Shown here one piece after another: positions 18,809 through 28,217 of a stretch of DNA of 64,000 nucleotides. This stretch comes from Paraburkholderia acidicola (GTDB lineage: Bacteria > Pseudomonadota > Gammaproteobacteria > Burkholderiales > Burkholderiaceae), in NCBI RefSeq assembly GCF_002362315.1, contig NZ_MTZV01000003.1, positions 124,001 to 188,000 on the forward strand, written 5' to 3'. Every line of letters begins with the position of its first letter. Within the stretch, counting starts at the first letter, position 1. Position numbers and translations under genes: made by a program. The notes under the pieces are model-generated. The model ran no database searches. It was not told the origin of the DNA and saw nothing but the letters and a program-made list of their open reading frames with translations.

Positions 18809-19966
18809 TCAGCTCTCGCTGGCCTTCGGCAGATAGTTGTTACCGACGATCTCGCCGAACGGCCCGGACAGCGGACCGCTCGCGCTTGCACGCTTGCGGT
18901 TCGGCAGCAGCGGAAACACGAGTTCGGCGAAACGGTACGACTCTTCGAGGTGCGGATAGCCGGACAGGATGAACGTATCGATGCCGAGGTCCGCGTACTC
19001 TTTCATGAGCGCAGCCACCTGCTCCGGATTACCGACGAGCGCCGTGCCCGCGCCACCGCGCACGAGCCCCACGCCCGCCCACAGGTTCGGATACACCTCG
19101 AGTTGCTCGCGGCCGCCACGCTTGCCGCCGTGCAGCGCAGCCATGCGACGCTGCCCTTCCGAATCCATCTTCGCAAACGATGCCTGCGCGCGCGTGATCG
19201 TTTCGTCGTCGAGCTTGCTGATCAGCTTGTCGGCGGCGGCCCATGCTTCGTCTTCGGTTTCGCGCACGATGACGTGCAGGCGAATGCCGAACTTGATCTG
19301 CCGGCCATGCGCCGCTGCACGCGCGCGAATGTCGGCGATCTTCTTCGCCACCGCTTCGGGCGGCTCGCCCCACGTCAGGTACGTATCGATATGTTGCCCC
19401 GCCATCTCGTGCGCCGCCGGCGACGATCCACCGAACCACAGCGGCGGATGCGGATGCTGGACCGGTGGATACAGCACCTTGCCGCCCTTCGACTGCAACG
19501 TCTCGCCGTCGTAGTTGATCGCTTCGTTGGTGTGCGACGCGGCGAGCAGATTGCGCCAGATATGCAGGAAATCGTCAGTGATCTTGTAGCGCGTGTCGTG
19601 GTCGGCGAACAGTCCGTCGCCTTCGAGTTCGGCCTGGTCGCCGCCCGTCACCACGTTGATCAGCAGGCGTCCACCCGAGAGACGATCGAACGTCGAGGCC
19701 ATGCGCGCCGACAGTCCCGGCGATGCAATGCCCGGCCGGATCGCGACAAGGAACTTCAGACGTCGTGTAACCGGGATCAGGCTCGACGCGACCACCCAGG
19801 CGTCTTCGCACGAGCGGCCCGTGGGCAGCAGTACGCCCTCGTAGCCGAGCGTGTCGGCTGCGACGGCGATCTGCTGGAAGTAGTCGTAGTCGGCTGCACG
19901 CGCGCCCTGTGACGTGCCGAGATAGCGACTGTCACCGTGGGTCGGGATGAACCAGAACACATTCAT
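18809..19966 (-). CDS. ssuD: FMNH2-dependent alkanesulfonate monooxygenase SsuD
   Basis: This 385-residue enzyme cleaves C-S bonds of alkanesulfonates to aldehyde and sulfite with reduced FMN and oxygen, supplying sulfur. It has a luciferase-like TIM barrel: [17 protein letters not shown] at the start, [40 protein letters not shown] and [15 protein letters not shown] near the end. Length equals SsuD (about 381). The open frame extends to 20059, but the ATG at 19964-19966 matches the family start and has GGAG 9 bp upstream. The FMN reductase ssuE is not adjacent. Confidence 0.95.
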   Translation of the reverse strand: MNVFWFIPTHGDSRYLGTSQGARAADYDYFQQIAVAADTLGYEGVLLPTGRSCEDAWVVASSLIPVTRRLKFLVAIRPGIASPGLSARMASTFDRLSGGRLLINVVTGGDQAELEGDGLFADHDTRYKITDDFLHIWRNLLAASHTNEAINYDGETLQSKGGKVLYPPVQHPHPPLWFGGSSPAAHEMAGQHIDTYLTWGEPPEAVAKKIADIRARAAAHGRQIKFGIRLHVIVRETEDEAWAAADKLISKLDDETITRAQASFAKMDSEGQRRMAALHGGKRGGREQLEVYPNLWAGVGLVRGGAGTALVGNPEQVAALMKEYADLGIDTFILSGYPHLEESYRFAELVFPLLPNRKRASASGPLSGPFGEIVGNNYLPKASES

Positions 19967-20509
19967 TTGCTGCTCCTGCTTGTTCGAGACTGGATGGATC
20001 GGGTGGACGGGTGCGCCCGTCGATCGCGCCGCGGCACGCGGCACACTGCGCGCATGCACAACACCCGCGGCCGCGGTGACGGGCAGCGGGCCGCACGACA
20101 GGCGACGAGGCGGGACGGCGCGCTCAGGACCGACAGCGCGTCGGCAAGACGGCAGAACACATGGGACGCGGCGTCGCAGGGGGATTCACGCTCTGAACGA
20201 CACTCGAAAACAGGCAGGACATCGCGACAGCTTCCTCGGCGAGACATGCGCGCAGTGCGCGCCCGGTGACGGGGCAACGGCAATGCCGTCTACATGGGAA
20301 AACAGTCTATGGACGGGGCTTTCGCTTTTGAACGATTTTTTTAAGCTTAGGTTTTCCACTTTCGTGATTAGCCCGACGCTTTAGCATACGGCCCGCCCAA
20401 CCGTGCGCCGCGTCTGTGGGTGCGGCCGGTCTATATAATGACGCACGTTTTCCGATAATCCGCCCCGGCCGCGCACGCTGCGCCGCCGGTGCCTCTGGCG
20501 GTGCAATGC
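19967..20509. other. Divergent intergenic region upstream of ssuD
   Basis: I see no gene in these 543 bp. The AT-rich island at about 20325-20395 (TTTTTTTAAGCTTAGG and flanks) contrasts with GC-rich surroundings and is a likely promoter/operator zone for ssuD, implying a leader of over 300 bases. TATAAT at 20434-20439 is a possible -10 for the plus-strand gene at 20510, with a poor -35. No remnant of ssuA or ssuE could be recognised on either strand. Confidence 0.5.
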
Positions 20510-20935
20510 ATGCAAAAGATCATCTTGCCGTTCGTATCCGGTTTTCTGGCTTCGCTGTTTTTTCGTGAATCGACGCTTGCGTTACTGCACGCCGCGGCGT
20601 TAATCGATGCAAGCGGCTTCTCGACCGCGCCGTTCCTGCCGCTCGGGATGCCCGAGTTCATCGTGAACGCGCTCTGGAGTGCCGTGCTGGCGGTGTTGAT
20701 GGCGTGGCTGCTGCGGGTTTCGCCGGAACGTGCCGCGCCCTGGGTTCAGGCGTTCGTGTTCGGCGGGATCGTGTTGACGGCGGCCAGCGTCTTCCTGATC
20801 GATCCGTTGCGCGGTATCTGGCCGAGCGGCAACATGCTGCCGCGCCTGGCGGTCGGCTTCGCAGCCTATGCGATGTGGGGTTGGGGCGCGCTCGTGTTCA
20901 TGCGCGCGTTCATGGCGTTCGACGACGAAGACTGA
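20510..20935 (+). CDS. Small integral membrane protein of unknown function
   Basis: This 141-residue protein has about four hydrophobic helices: near the N-terminus (IILPFVSGFLASLFF), in the middle (ALWSAVLAVLMAWLL; AFVFGGIVLTAASVFLI) and near the C-terminus (AVGFAAYAMWGWGALVFMRA). It ends with an acidic tail. I know no characterised relative. The ATG at 20510 is preferred; a GTG at 20489 would add 7 residues. It stands alone, converging with the next gene across a GC-rich hairpin. Confidence 0.65.
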   Translation: MQKIILPFVSGFLASLFFRESTLALLHAAALIDASGFSTAPFLPLGMPEFIVNALWSAVLAVLMAWLLRVSPERAAPWVQAFVFGGIVLTAASVFLIDPLRGIWPSGNMLPRLAVGFAAYAMWGWGALVFMRAFMAFDDED

Positions 20936-20944
20936 GCTCCGTCC

Positions 20945-20969
20945 CGCGCCGCGCAACATACGCGGCGCG
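20945..20969. terminator. GC-rich hairpin in a convergent gap
   Basis: CGCGCCGCG and CGCGGCGCG form a 9-bp stem around a 7-base loop between two converging genes. No T-run follows on either strand, so termination efficiency is uncertain. Confidence 0.4.
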
Positions 20970-20983
20970 CCGTGAGCGGTGAT

Positions 20984-22114
20984 CTAGCCCTGCAGATCCC
21001 GCAGCGGATGATCCGCCGGCGACCACGGGCTTTCGAACATCCGCTCGACGTCCACGGCCGAAACGTCTTCGATGCGCGCGAAGCGCCACTGCGGACGATT
21101 ATCTTTATCGATGATCCGCGCGCGGATGCCTTCCATCACATCGCCCTGCTCGAAGGTCGAGCGCGTCAGATCCAGATCGCGGCGCAGGCAGTCGGCCATC
21201 GTGCCTTCCGAGCGCACTACCATTTCCAGCGATACCGCCATCGACAGCGGCGAGCGCTCACGCAGCACACCGACCGTCTGTTCGGCCCACTCGGCCCCTT
21301 CGCACTCCGGCTCCGCTTCAAGCGACGCGAGAATATCCGCCACGTCGGGCTTCGCAAAATGCCGGTCGATCAACGCACGTGCGTCCGCCAGCGTCGACGT
21401 GTCCGGAGTAGGCGCGACCTTGTGCGACGCGGTCTCACGCGACACACAGGCCGTCACGTCGGCACCACGTTCAAACGACTCGCTCTTCAGCGTATCGATG
21501 AGTGCGGGCAGTGCCGCATCGTCGATGTACGCGTCGGCGAGACCGGCATACAGCGCATCGGCGGGGCCGATCGTTTCGCCCGTTACCGCGAGATAGCGTC
21601 CGAGCGCACCCGGTGTGCGCGCGAGAAACCAGCCCACGCCGACATCCGGGAAGAGCCCGATGCGCGTTTCGGGCATCGCCATTTTTGTCGAGTTCGTCAC
21701 GACGCGCAGACCGCCGGTGCGATACGCGCCTTGCGAAATACCCATGCCGCCGCCCATCACGACGCCGTTCATCAAGGCAATGTAAGGCTTGGGATAGGAA
21801 AAGATCGCGTGATTGAGTTGGTACTCTTCGATGAAAAACGTATCGAGCGCCGCACGCTCACCGCGCTGGGCCGCGTCATACAGAAAGCGGATATCGCCGC
21901 CCGCACAGAACGCGCGCGCGTGCTGGCTGCGCACCACCACCGCGAGCACCTCGCGGTCGTCGCGCCAGCGCTCGAGCGCGGCGCGAATCGCGCGGATCAT
22001 CGCCGTGGATAAAGCATTCAGCGCTTTCGGGCGCTCCAGTTCGATGAAGCCGATGCGGTTTGCAACGTAGGCGGAAATTTCGTCGCTGGGCGTGACGGGG
22101 GCGGCGGAGGACAT
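20984..22114 (-). CDS. 3-hydroxyisobutyryl-CoA hydrolase-like enoyl-CoA hydratase family protein
   Basis: This 376-residue crotonase-fold enzyme resembles 3-hydroxyisobutyryl-CoA hydrolase of valine breakdown. The oxyanion-hole segments are RAFCAGGDIRFLYDAA and MNGVVMGGGMGISQGAYR, and MPETRIGLFPDVGVGWFLAR carries the catalytic acidic residue region of this subfamily. The long C-terminal part (about 110 residues beyond the crotonase core) is what separates the hydrolase group from true enoyl-CoA hydratases. A TetR regulator is just upstream, 57 bp away on the same strand, and may control it. Confidence 0.88.
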   Translation of the reverse strand: MSSAAPVTPSDEISAYVANRIGFIELERPKALNALSTAMIRAIRAALERWRDDREVLAVVVRSQHARAFCAGGDIRFLYDAAQRGERAALDTFFIEEYQLNHAIFSYPKPYIALMNGVVMGGGMGISQGAYRTGGLRVVTNSTKMAMPETRIGLFPDVGVGWFLARTPGALGRYLAVTGETIGPADALYAGLADAYIDDAALPALIDTLKSESFERGADVTACVSRETASHKVAPTPDTSTLADARALIDRHFAKPDVADILASLEAEPECEGAEWAEQTVGVLRERSPLSMAVSLEMVVRSEGTMADCLRRDLDLTRSTFEQGDVMEGIRARIIDKDNRPQWRFARIEDVSAVDVERMFESPWSPADHPLRDLQG

Positions 22115-22171
22115 GACGGAAAGAATCGTTGAAAAAGCGGGTGACCGGCGAACGGCGGAAGCAGAACGTTA

Positions 22172-22912
22172 TCACGGCTGCACGGCTTTCGGTTTCACCG
22201 CCGGACGCTTCGTGGAACGGCGCTTCGGCGCCGGCGCAGCGGGCACGTCAAGTGCTACTCCTGCAGCAGAGGGTGCTGCAGGAGTCGGCTCGCGCGCAGA
22301 TCCGAACCACGCGTCGAGAGCGGTATCCACGAGCGTGTCGAGCGGCGTGCGCGGAAACGTCGCATCCATGAGATGCAGCGCAACGATGCCGTGCAGCGTC
22401 GCCCATAGCGCCTCGGCCCAGGCCGCGGCGTCCGCCGACGCCGGTAGGCGCCCCGCCGTCTTCATCTGCGCGAGCGACCTGGCGATCAGGCCAGATGCGG
22501 TGTCGCTGGAATCGTCTACTGCCTGCGCAGTACCGGCAAACGCAGCATCGGTATGCGACTGATCTTCCATAAAGATCAGCCGGTAGGATTGCGGATGCTC
22601 GATGCCGAATGCGACATAGGCGCGACACAGACCCTTGAGGCGTTCAGCAGGATCGGCGATTGCTGCAAGCGGTGCGAAGCGTTCCAGCAATTGCGCATAG
22701 CCTTCGGCGCACAGCGCACGCACGATCTGGTCGCGACTGTCGAAGTGCAGATACAGCGTCGCAGGGGCGTAGCCGATGGCATCGGCGATCTTGCGCATCG
22801 ACAGCGCGGCGAAACCGTCGCGCGTCACGATGAGTCGCGCTGCATCGAGGATGCGTTCGCGCAGCGGCTGCTTCTGACGGCGTTTTCGTTCGGTGGTGCC
22901 CATGTCGGGCAT
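22172..22912 (-). CDS. TetR-family transcriptional regulator
   Basis: This 246-residue regulator has an N-terminal helix-turn-helix (about residues 17-64: RILDAARLIVTRDGFAALSM, IGYAPATLYLHFDSRDQIV) and a C-terminal ligand domain containing WAEALWATLHGIVALHL, the pattern of the TetR WHG-type C-terminal domain. The last 40 residues are Pro/Ala/Lys-rich (PKRRSTKRPAVKPKAVQP), an unusual basic tail. Met1 (22912) or Met4 (22903) may be the start. A palindromic sequence lies directly upstream. Likely targets are itself, the downstream hydrolase and perhaps the divergent small genes. Confidence 0.88.
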   Translation of the reverse strand: MPDMGTTERKRRQKQPLRERILDAARLIVTRDGFAALSMRKIADAIGYAPATLYLHFDSRDQIVRALCAEGYAQLLERFAPLAAIADPAERLKGLCRAYVAFGIEHPQSYRLIFMEDQSHTDAAFAGTAQAVDDSSDTASGLIARSLAQMKTAGRLPASADAAAWAEALWATLHGIVALHLMDATFPRTPLDTLVDTALDAWFGSAREPTPAAPSAAGVALDVPAAPAPKRRSTKRPAVKPKAVQP

Positions 22913-22919
22913 TGTCCGG

Positions 22920-22938
22920 TTGACAAACTGAAAGTCAA
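22920..22938. promoter_or_regulatory. Candidate TetR operator
   Basis: TTGAC and GTCAA are arranged as an inverted repeat with a 9-bp centre, in the 46-bp gap between the divergent TetR gene and the small plus-strand gene. TTGACA could also be the -35 of the plus-strand promoter. Location and symmetry fit an autoregulatory site; the sequence match alone is weak. Confidence 0.35.
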
Positions 22939-22958
22939 ATCTAACCTGAGATTGCGAT

Positions 22959-23168
22959 ATGGGAACCTATTTCGTTAAGGATCACGCCGTGCCGGAACCG
23001 CAAGCTGCGACGCTGTGGTTTACCTACGCCGGCAATCACGGCATCGAGATTTCGCGAGCGATCAACATCTGGGAGGACGCAGCCACCGATGCGGGCACCG
23101 AAAGCCGCGATATCGTCGAGCGTGCGGGTATCCGTATCGAATGCAACGTCGCGGGATCGATCAAGTAA
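22959..23168 (+). CDS. Small protein of unknown function, 69 aa
   Basis: This short acidic protein starts MGTYFVKDHAVPEPQAATLW and contains one Cys near the end (RIECNVAGSIK). No signal peptide, membrane helix or known motif is seen. It is 11 bp upstream of a lipoprotein gene on the same strand and diverges from the TetR regulator. Spacing and codon bias suggest a real gene, but support is only moderate. Confidence 0.5.
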   Translation: MGTYFVKDHAVPEPQAATLWFTYAGNHGIEISRAINIWEDAATDAGTESRDIVERAGIRIECNVAGSIK

Positions 23169-23179
23169 GAGGACGAATC

Positions 23180-23548
23180 ATGAAGCACCTTACACAGCGC
23201 TTTCATCCACCTGCCCGGTTTGACTTTGACACAGCCGCGCGCGTGCGCAACGGCGCATTCGGCGCGGTGATCGTCATTGCTTGCAGTCTCACCGCATGCG
23301 CATCGTCGAATACGACCTCGCTGATCAATCTGCCGGACGGCACGACCGGCTTCGCGGTGAATTGCAGCGGCGCGGATGCAGGATCGAGCTGGGCTTCCTG
23401 CTACGTGCAGGCCGGCACGGCGTGCGGCGCGGGCGGCTACGATGTCGTGTCGAAAGACGGTGACCAGGGGGGTGCCTCGGGCGGCGGCGTCACCAACGTC
23501 GTGTCGGCAAACGTCAAGAACCGCTCGATGATCGTCCGCTGCAAATAA
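23180..23548 (+). CDS. Probable small lipoprotein of unknown function
   Basis: This 122-residue protein has a long, basic N-terminal region, a hydrophobic stretch (GAFGAVIVIACSLTAC) and the lipobox LTAC (37-40), with lipidation expected on Cys40. The mature part is small and Gly/Ser-rich (DGDQGGASGGGVTNVV) with several Cys residues that could form disulfides. The ATG at 23180 has AGAGGA 6 bp upstream. It probably forms a unit with the preceding 69-aa gene. No family recognised. Confidence 0.7.
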   Translation: MKHLTQRFHPPARFDFDTAARVRNGAFGAVIVIACSLTACASSNTTSLINLPDGTTGFAVNCSGADAGSSWASCYVQAGTACGAGGYDVVSKDGDQGGASGGGVTNVVSANVKNRSMIVRCK

Positions 23549-23556
23549 GCGCGGCT

Positions 23557-23895
23557 TCAGTGAGCCTGCATCTTCGAGAACAGGTTCAACACGACCACCC
23601 CCGCGACGATCAGACCCAGCCCGGCGATCGCCGGCAGATCCGGCACCTGCCGGTACATCACCATGGCGACCAACGTGATCAACACGATGCCGACACCCGA
23701 CCAGATCGCATACACGATCCCGACCGGCACACTACGCAGCGTCAGCGAAAGACAGTAGAACGAGATGCCGTAGCCAATCACGACGAACACGGCGGGCACC
23801 AGACGGGAGAATCCCTCCGACGCACGCAGCGCGGAGGTCGCGATAACTTCGGCCACGATGGCGATCGCGAGCCACGCATAGGGAGGCAGGCGCAT
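23557..23895 (-). CDS. Small multidrug resistance (SMR) transporter, EmrE-like
   Basis: This 112-residue protein has four membrane helices in the SMR arrangement: [20 protein letters not shown] (with the essential membrane Glu of helix 1), [36 protein letters not shown] and a last helix ending [11 protein letters not shown]. It should export cationic compounds by proton antiport as a dimer. The ATG at 23893-23895 gives the exact family length; the frame is open further upstream. It starts 4 bp after the upstream UPF0303-like gene ends. Confidence 0.92.
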   Translation of the reverse strand: MRLPPYAWLAIAIVAEVIATSALRASEGFSRLVPAVFVVIGYGISFYCLSLTLRSVPVGIVYAIWSGVGIVLITLVAMVMYRQVPDLPAIAGLGLIVAGVVVLNLFSKMQAH

Positions 23896-23899
23896 CGGC

Positions 23900-24403
23900 T
23901 CAGACCTTTGCAAGCGCGAGCTTGCCGTAGTCGTGACCGAGGTGCGCGCACAGCGCTTCGACAACCAGCTCGTGGTCGCTTCGCTGCGGCAGACCCGATA
24001 CCGTCACCGAACCGATCACACCGGCGCTACTCACCGTCAATGGAAATGCGCCGCCATGCGACGCGTAATCGGCAAACGACAGACCGTGCTTCTCGGCGAG
24101 CGTCGAGCCCGCCTGCTGCATGCGCAAACCAACCGAGTACGAACTACGCCGGAACTGCGCCACGACATTACCTTTGCGGCGTGCCCAGTCGAGATTGTCC
24201 GGTGTCGTTCCTTCGAGCGCGCTGAAAAACAGCTGCTGGCCAAACGTCCGGATATCGATGACGAGGGCCAGCCCGCGCGTGGTCGCCATCTCGCGCAGCG
24301 CGACGCCGAATTGCCACGCGCGATCGGTATCGAAATGGGGGAATACAAGCGCTTTTTCCTGCGCGGCAATCGACTGCAGATCGTGAGCGATATCCATGGG
24401 CAC
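23900..24403 (-). CDS. UPF0303/HbpS-like heme-degrading-domain protein
   Basis: This 167-residue soluble protein shows [37 protein letters not shown] and [17 protein letters not shown] segments ([20 protein letters not shown]), the pattern of the UPF0303 family within the HbpS/GlcG-like fold. A biochemical role is not established for these members. Starts at 24403 or 24397 are both possible. It is followed by the SMR gene with a 4-bp gap, so the two form an operon. Confidence 0.8.
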   Translation of the reverse strand: MPMDIAHDLQSIAAQEKALVFPHFDTDRAWQFGVALREMATTRGLALVIDIRTFGQQLFFSALEGTTPDNLDWARRKGNVVAQFRRSSYSVGLRMQQAGSTLAEKHGLSFADYASHGGAFPLTVSSAGVIGSVTVSGLPQRSDHELVVEALCAHLGHDYGKLALAKV

Positions 24404-24591
24404 CGGGAACTCGAAGAAGAATGCGCTGCGATGACACGATCAGAAAAACGATCTGTCGATCGCAGATGAACGGAACGGCGATTCTAGCGCAGCCACTCGA
24501 TGTGTCTTGCGCAGATCGGCCCCCTGTATGGTTTCTGGCGCCACATGGCACGAGAACAAGCGTGCCCGATCGTACGTTCGTGTCAAAGGTG

Positions 24592-24620
24592 TTGCACGGG
24601 TATGCGAATTGTCCTATAAT
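24592..24620 (+). promoter_or_regulatory. Promoter of tRNA-fMet
   Basis: TTGCAC (24592-24597) and TATAAT (24615-24620) are 17 bp apart and 15 bp before the tRNA. This is a near-consensus sigma-70 promoter, the best one in the window, as expected for a stable RNA. Confidence 0.88.
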
Positions 24621-24635
24621 CTTTTCTTCGACGGA

Positions 24636-24712
<77 letters not shown>

Positions 24713-24751
24713 AGCAGCGCTTACGTCGAAAACTCAGGTCGAAACCACAGC

Positions 24752-24786
24752 AAAGGCTTGCCACTCCGGCAGGCCTTTTTTGTTTT
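24752..24786 (+). terminator. Terminator after tRNA-fMet
   Basis: An 11-bp stem with one G-T pair (AAAGGCTTGCC and GGCAGGCCTTT, loop ACTCC) is followed by TTTTTTGTTTT. A textbook factor-independent terminator 40 bp after the tRNA. Confidence 0.92.
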
Positions 24787-24898
24787 GTGCGTCAGATTTT
24801 CTGCATCGTTCCTGCGCCGCACTCACTCGCCACACGCCGCTTATCGGCGAACGCCGCCGGATGATAAACTCGGCGTCACCCTTCTCTGCCGTCTCCCT

Positions 24899-25444
24899 AT
24901 GAAATTCTGTTCCGTCTGCGGTCACGCGGTCAGTCTGAGCATTCCGCCCGGTGACAACCGCGAACGCTTCGTCTGCCCGCAGTGCGGCACCGTGCACTAT
25001 CAGAACCCGCGCAACGTGGTGGGCACCGTTCCCGTATGGGAAGACAAGGTGCTGCTATGCCGCCGCGCGATCGAACCGCGCTACGGCTACTGGACGCTGC
25101 CAGCCGGTTTCATGGAGATGGGCGAAACGACTTCCGAAGCCGCCGCACGCGAAACGCTCGAAGAAGCCGGCGCACGCGTCGAAGTGCAGACACTGTTCTC
25201 GCTGCTCAACGTGCCGCACGTCCACCAGGTGCATCTGTTCTATCTCGCGCGGCTGCTCGATATCGACATTGCGGCCGGCGAGGAAAGTCTGGAAGTGCGC
25301 CTCTTCGAAGAACACGAAATCCCCTGGAACGACATCGCGTTTCCGACGGTCGGCCAGACACTGCGCTTTTTCTTCGCCGATCGCACGACCGGCAACTACG
25401 GTCTGCATACCGGCGACATCTTCCGTTCGCTGCGCGAAGGCTGA
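24899..25444 (+). CDS. Nudix hydrolase with N-terminal zinc ribbon
   Basis: This 181-residue protein has an N-terminal zinc ribbon (Cys4, Cys7, Cys26, Cys29) and a Nudix domain. The Nudix box is complete, from Gly70 to Ala92, with Glu76, Arg84, Glu85, Glu88 and Glu89 in the required spacing. Such enzymes hydrolyse nucleoside diphosphates linked to another group, often ADP-ribose or NADH-type compounds; the exact substrate is unknown. The ATG at 24899 begins the zinc ribbon. It is followed by aat after 11 bp, so nudix-aat-bpt probably form one transcript. Confidence 0.9.
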   Translation: MKFCSVCGHAVSLSIPPGDNRERFVCPQCGTVHYQNPRNVVGTVPVWEDKVLLCRRAIEPRYGYWTLPAGFMEMGETTSEAAARETLEEAGARVEVQTLFSLLNVPHVHQVHLFYLARLLDIDIAAGEESLEVRLFEEHEIPWNDIAFPTVGQTLRFFFADRTTGNYGLHTGDIFRSLREG

Positions 25445-25455
25445 CCGGCGCGCGC

Positions 25456-26193
25456 ATGGTTCCCTGGCTCGGACCCGACGATCCGTTTCCTGCCGTCGAG
25501 CGCGCGCTCGGCGCGACGAGCGGTGCGCCGGGCCTGCTTGCGGCAAGCGCCGATCTGCTGCCCTCACGGCTCATCGACGCCTACCGGCGCGGCATCTTCC
25601 CGTGGTATTCGGACGGCCAGCCGGTGCTCTGGTGGAGCCCCGATCCGCGGATGGTGCTGCATCCGCAGGAATTCAAGGTTTCGCCCTCGCTCAAAAAGAC
25701 GCTGCGCCGCGTGCTACGCGACGATGCATGGGAAATTCGCGTCGATCACGATTTCGTCGCCGTGATGCGTGCCTGCGCGCAGACACCGCGGCGCGACCAG
25801 CGCGGCACCTGGATTACCGCCGATGTCGTCGACGCCTACGCGTCGCTGCATCGTCGGGGCGACGCGCACAGCATCGAAACCTGGCACGACGGCCGGCGCG
25901 TGGGTGGGCTCTACGGGGTGTCGTTCGGGCACATGTTCTTCGGTGAATCGATGTTCGCCGAAGTCACCGATGCCTCGAAAATCGCGCTCTCCGCGCTCGT
26001 CGCGCACTTGCGACGTCACGATATAGAAATGATAGACTGCCAGCAGAACACGTCGCATCTGGCGTCGCTGGGCGGCCGCGAGATAGCGCGCAAGGCGTTC
26101 GTCGCACATGTTCGCGCGTCTGTCGATGCACCGCCGATTCCCTGGCGTTTCGACAAGACCGTACTGTCCGACGTCGTCGCGCACGCGGCGTGA
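25456..26193 (+). CDS. aat: Leucyl/phenylalanyl-tRNA--protein transferase
   Basis: This 245-residue enzyme adds Leu or Phe from charged tRNA to proteins with N-terminal Lys or Arg, marking them for ClpS/ClpAP degradation. Family motifs are clear: [69 protein letters not shown] and [14 protein letters not shown]. The ATG at 25456 gives the family length (about 230-255). Its stop overlaps a start of the next gene, and pairing with bpt is a known arrangement in proteobacteria. Confidence 0.96.
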   Translation: MVPWLGPDDPFPAVERALGATSGAPGLLAASADLLPSRLIDAYRRGIFPWYSDGQPVLWWSPDPRMVLHPQEFKVSPSLKKTLRRVLRDDAWEIRVDHDFVAVMRACAQTPRRDQRGTWITADVVDAYASLHRRGDAHSIETWHDGRRVGGLYGVSFGHMFFGESMFAEVTDASKIALSALVAHLRRHDIEMIDCQQNTSHLASLGGREIARKAFVAHVRASVDAPPIPWRFDKTVLSDVVAHAA

Positions 26194-26288
26194 TGGACGA
26201 ATCCGCGCCGGCATATGACCGGACCGCCTGCAATGACGGATTGGCGGCGGGTTTTGCACTAGACCGAGACGCTTCGAGAGCTGCCAAC

Positions 26289-27110
26289 GTGACTCACCCC
26301 AATGAGCTGCCGCTTTCACCGCTTTCCGCGCTGCAATTCTATGCAACGGCGCCTTACCCTTGCAGTTATCTGGAAGGACGTATCGCCCGCTCGCAGGTCG
26401 CCACCCCCAGCCATCTGATCAACTCCGACGTCTACACCGATCTCGTCAAGGCCGGTTTCCGGCGCTCCGGTGTCTTCACCTATCGCCCTTACTGCGACGG
26501 TTGCCGTGCGTGCGTCCCCGTGCGTGTGCCGGTCGACGCGTTCGAGCCGAACCGCACGCAGCGCCGCATATGGAAAAAGCATGGCGAACTCGTCGCCAGC
26601 GTGGCGCCGCTGCACTACGACGAAGAGCACTATGCGCTGTACATGCGCTATCAGTCTGCGCGGCACGCGGGCGGCGGCATGGATCGCGACAGCCGCGACC
26701 AGTACGAACAGTTTCTGCTGCAAAGCCGGATTAACTCGCGCCTCGTCGAATTCCGCGAACCGATTTCAGGTCATCCGCAGGCGCCGGGCATCCTGCGGAT
26801 GATCAGCATGATCGACATCCTCGGTGACGGGCTGTCGTCGGTGTATACGTTTTTCGAGCCCGACACACCGCACACGAGTTTCGGCACCTACAACATCCTC
26901 TGGCAGATCGAACAGGCACGCAGCCTGAAGCTGCCGTATGTGTATCTCGGCTACTGGATACGCGAAAGTCCGAAGATGGCGTACAAGGCGAATTTCCGGC
27001 CGCTCGAAGGGCTCTTCGATGGTGTGTGGAAACCGCTCGATACCGCGCACGTCGAATTGCCGCCCGTCGATGCGGCGTTGCACGGACGGCGCGGTCCGGT
27101 GCGCTTCTAA
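26289..27110 (+). CDS. bpt: Aspartate/glutamate leucyltransferase (Bpt, Ate-like)
   Basis: This 273-residue enzyme transfers Leu from tRNA to proteins with N-terminal Asp or Glu, the second branch of the bacterial N-degron pathway. Motifs are [33 protein letters not shown] (the Cys cluster), [14 protein letters not shown] and [20 protein letters not shown]. The GTG at 26289 gives the family start ([17 protein letters not shown]). An ATG at 26193, overlapping the aat stop, would add 32 residues (giving 305) and cannot be excluded. Both genes are probably read together. Confidence 0.93.
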   Translation: MTHPNELPLSPLSALQFYATAPYPCSYLEGRIARSQVATPSHLINSDVYTDLVKAGFRRSGVFTYRPYCDGCRACVPVRVPVDAFEPNRTQRRIWKKHGELVASVAPLHYDEEHYALYMRYQSARHAGGGMDRDSRDQYEQFLLQSRINSRLVEFREPISGHPQAPGILRMISMIDILGDGLSSVYTFFEPDTPHTSFGTYNILWQIEQARSLKLPYVYLGYWIRESPKMAYKANFRPLEGLFDGVWKPLDTAHVELPPVDAALHGRRGPVRF

Positions 27111-27188
27111 TTTCACGCGCGGCGGGCCGGTACACCAATCCCGGTAAAATGGCGGGTTCCCATTTTCCAGCCGCTCCGGCTCCGCCCC

Positions 27189-28217
27189 GTGTTCAGTTCC
27201 CTCTACCCGCTCGTACGCGCCCAACTCTTTCGCATGGACGCGGAAGACGCTCACCATCTGACGCTCAAGCTGCTCGGCGCCGCCGGTCGCACCGGCCTCG
27301 CCCGCACGCTGGCGCCGCACGTACCCGATGCACCGCGCACAGTGATGGGCCTGAACTTCCGCAATCCGGTCGGTCTCGCAGCCGGGCTCGACAAGGACGG
27401 CGCGTGTGTCGATGGCCTCGCAGCGCTTGGCTTCGGTTTTATCGAAGTGGGTACGGTCACGCCGCGCGCACAGCCAGGCAACCCGCGGCCGCGCATGTTC
27501 CGGCTACCGCAGGCGAACGCCCTGATCAACCGGATGGGCTTCAATAATGCCGGGGTCGACCAGTTCGTGCAGAACGTGCAGGCTGCCCGCTATCGCGGTG
27601 TGCTCGGCCTGAACATCGGCAAGAACGCCGACACGCCAATCGAGCGTGCGGCCGAAGACTATCTGTATTGTCTTGAGCGCGTGTATCCGTTTGCGAGCTA
27701 CGTGACGATCAATATCTCGTCGCCGAACACGAAGAACCTGCGCCAGTTGCAGGGCGCCGGTGAACTCGATGCACTGCTCGCCGCGCTGAAGGACAAGCAG
27801 CAGCGTCTTGCCGATCTGCATGGCAAGCTCGTGCCGCTCGCCCTGAAGATCGCGCCCGATCTCGACGACGAGCAGATCAAGTCGATTGCAGGCACGTTGT
27901 TGCAACATGGATTCGAAGGCGTGATCGCGACTAATACGACACTTGCGCGCAATGCTGTCGCTGGTCTGCCGCACGCCGATGAAGCGGGCGGCCTCTCGGG
28001 CCGGCCGGTGTTCGATGCATCGAACGAAGTGATCCGCAAGCTGCGTAGCGAAGTCGGCGAGACTGTGCCGATTATCGGTGTCGGCGGTATTTTTTCCGGC
28101 GACGATGCGCGCGCGAAACTGGCCGCGGGCGCATCGCTGGTGCAGCTCTACACGGGGTTCATCTATCGTGGGCCGTCACTCGTGGCCGAGTGCGCGCAGG
28201 CGCTAGCGCGCAGCTAG
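27189..28217 (+). CDS. pyrD: Dihydroorotate dehydrogenase (quinone), class 2
   Basis: This 342-residue FMN enzyme oxidises dihydroorotate to orotate in pyrimidine synthesis and passes electrons to quinone. The N-terminal helices ([20 protein letters not shown]) attach it to the inner membrane and mark class 2. Motifs include [35 protein letters not shown] (catalytic Ser region), IATNTT and [12 protein letters not shown] for FMN phosphate. Translation starts with GTG. A TAAAAT element at 27145-27150 may be its own -10. The last 15 bp overlap the end of the opposing signal-peptidase gene. Confidence 0.96.
   Translation: MFSSLYPLVRAQLFRMDAEDAHHLTLKLLGAAGRTGLARTLAPHVPDAPRTVMGLNFRNPVGLAAGLDKDGACVDGLAALGFGFIEVGTVTPRAQPGNPRPRMFRLPQANALINRMGFNNAGVDQFVQNVQAARYRGVLGLNIGKNADTPIERAAEDYLYCLERVYPFASYVTINISSPNTKNLRQLQGAGELDALLAALKDKQQRLADLHGKLVPLALKIAPDLDDEQIKSIAGTLLQHGFEGVIATNTTLARNAVAGLPHADEAGGLSGRPVFDASNEVIRKLRSEVGETVPIIGVGGIFSGDDARAKLAAGASLVQLYTGFIYRGPSLVAECAQALARS

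Noticed and set aside
17973..18836. 287-residue plus-strand open frame opposite ssuC
   Set aside because: Its composition (many His, Arg, Asp and Gln) is the mirror of ssuC codons and no motif is present.
24982..25455. Long upstream extension of the aat frame
   Set aside because: It lies inside the Nudix gene in another frame. The Aat family begins at the ATG 25456.
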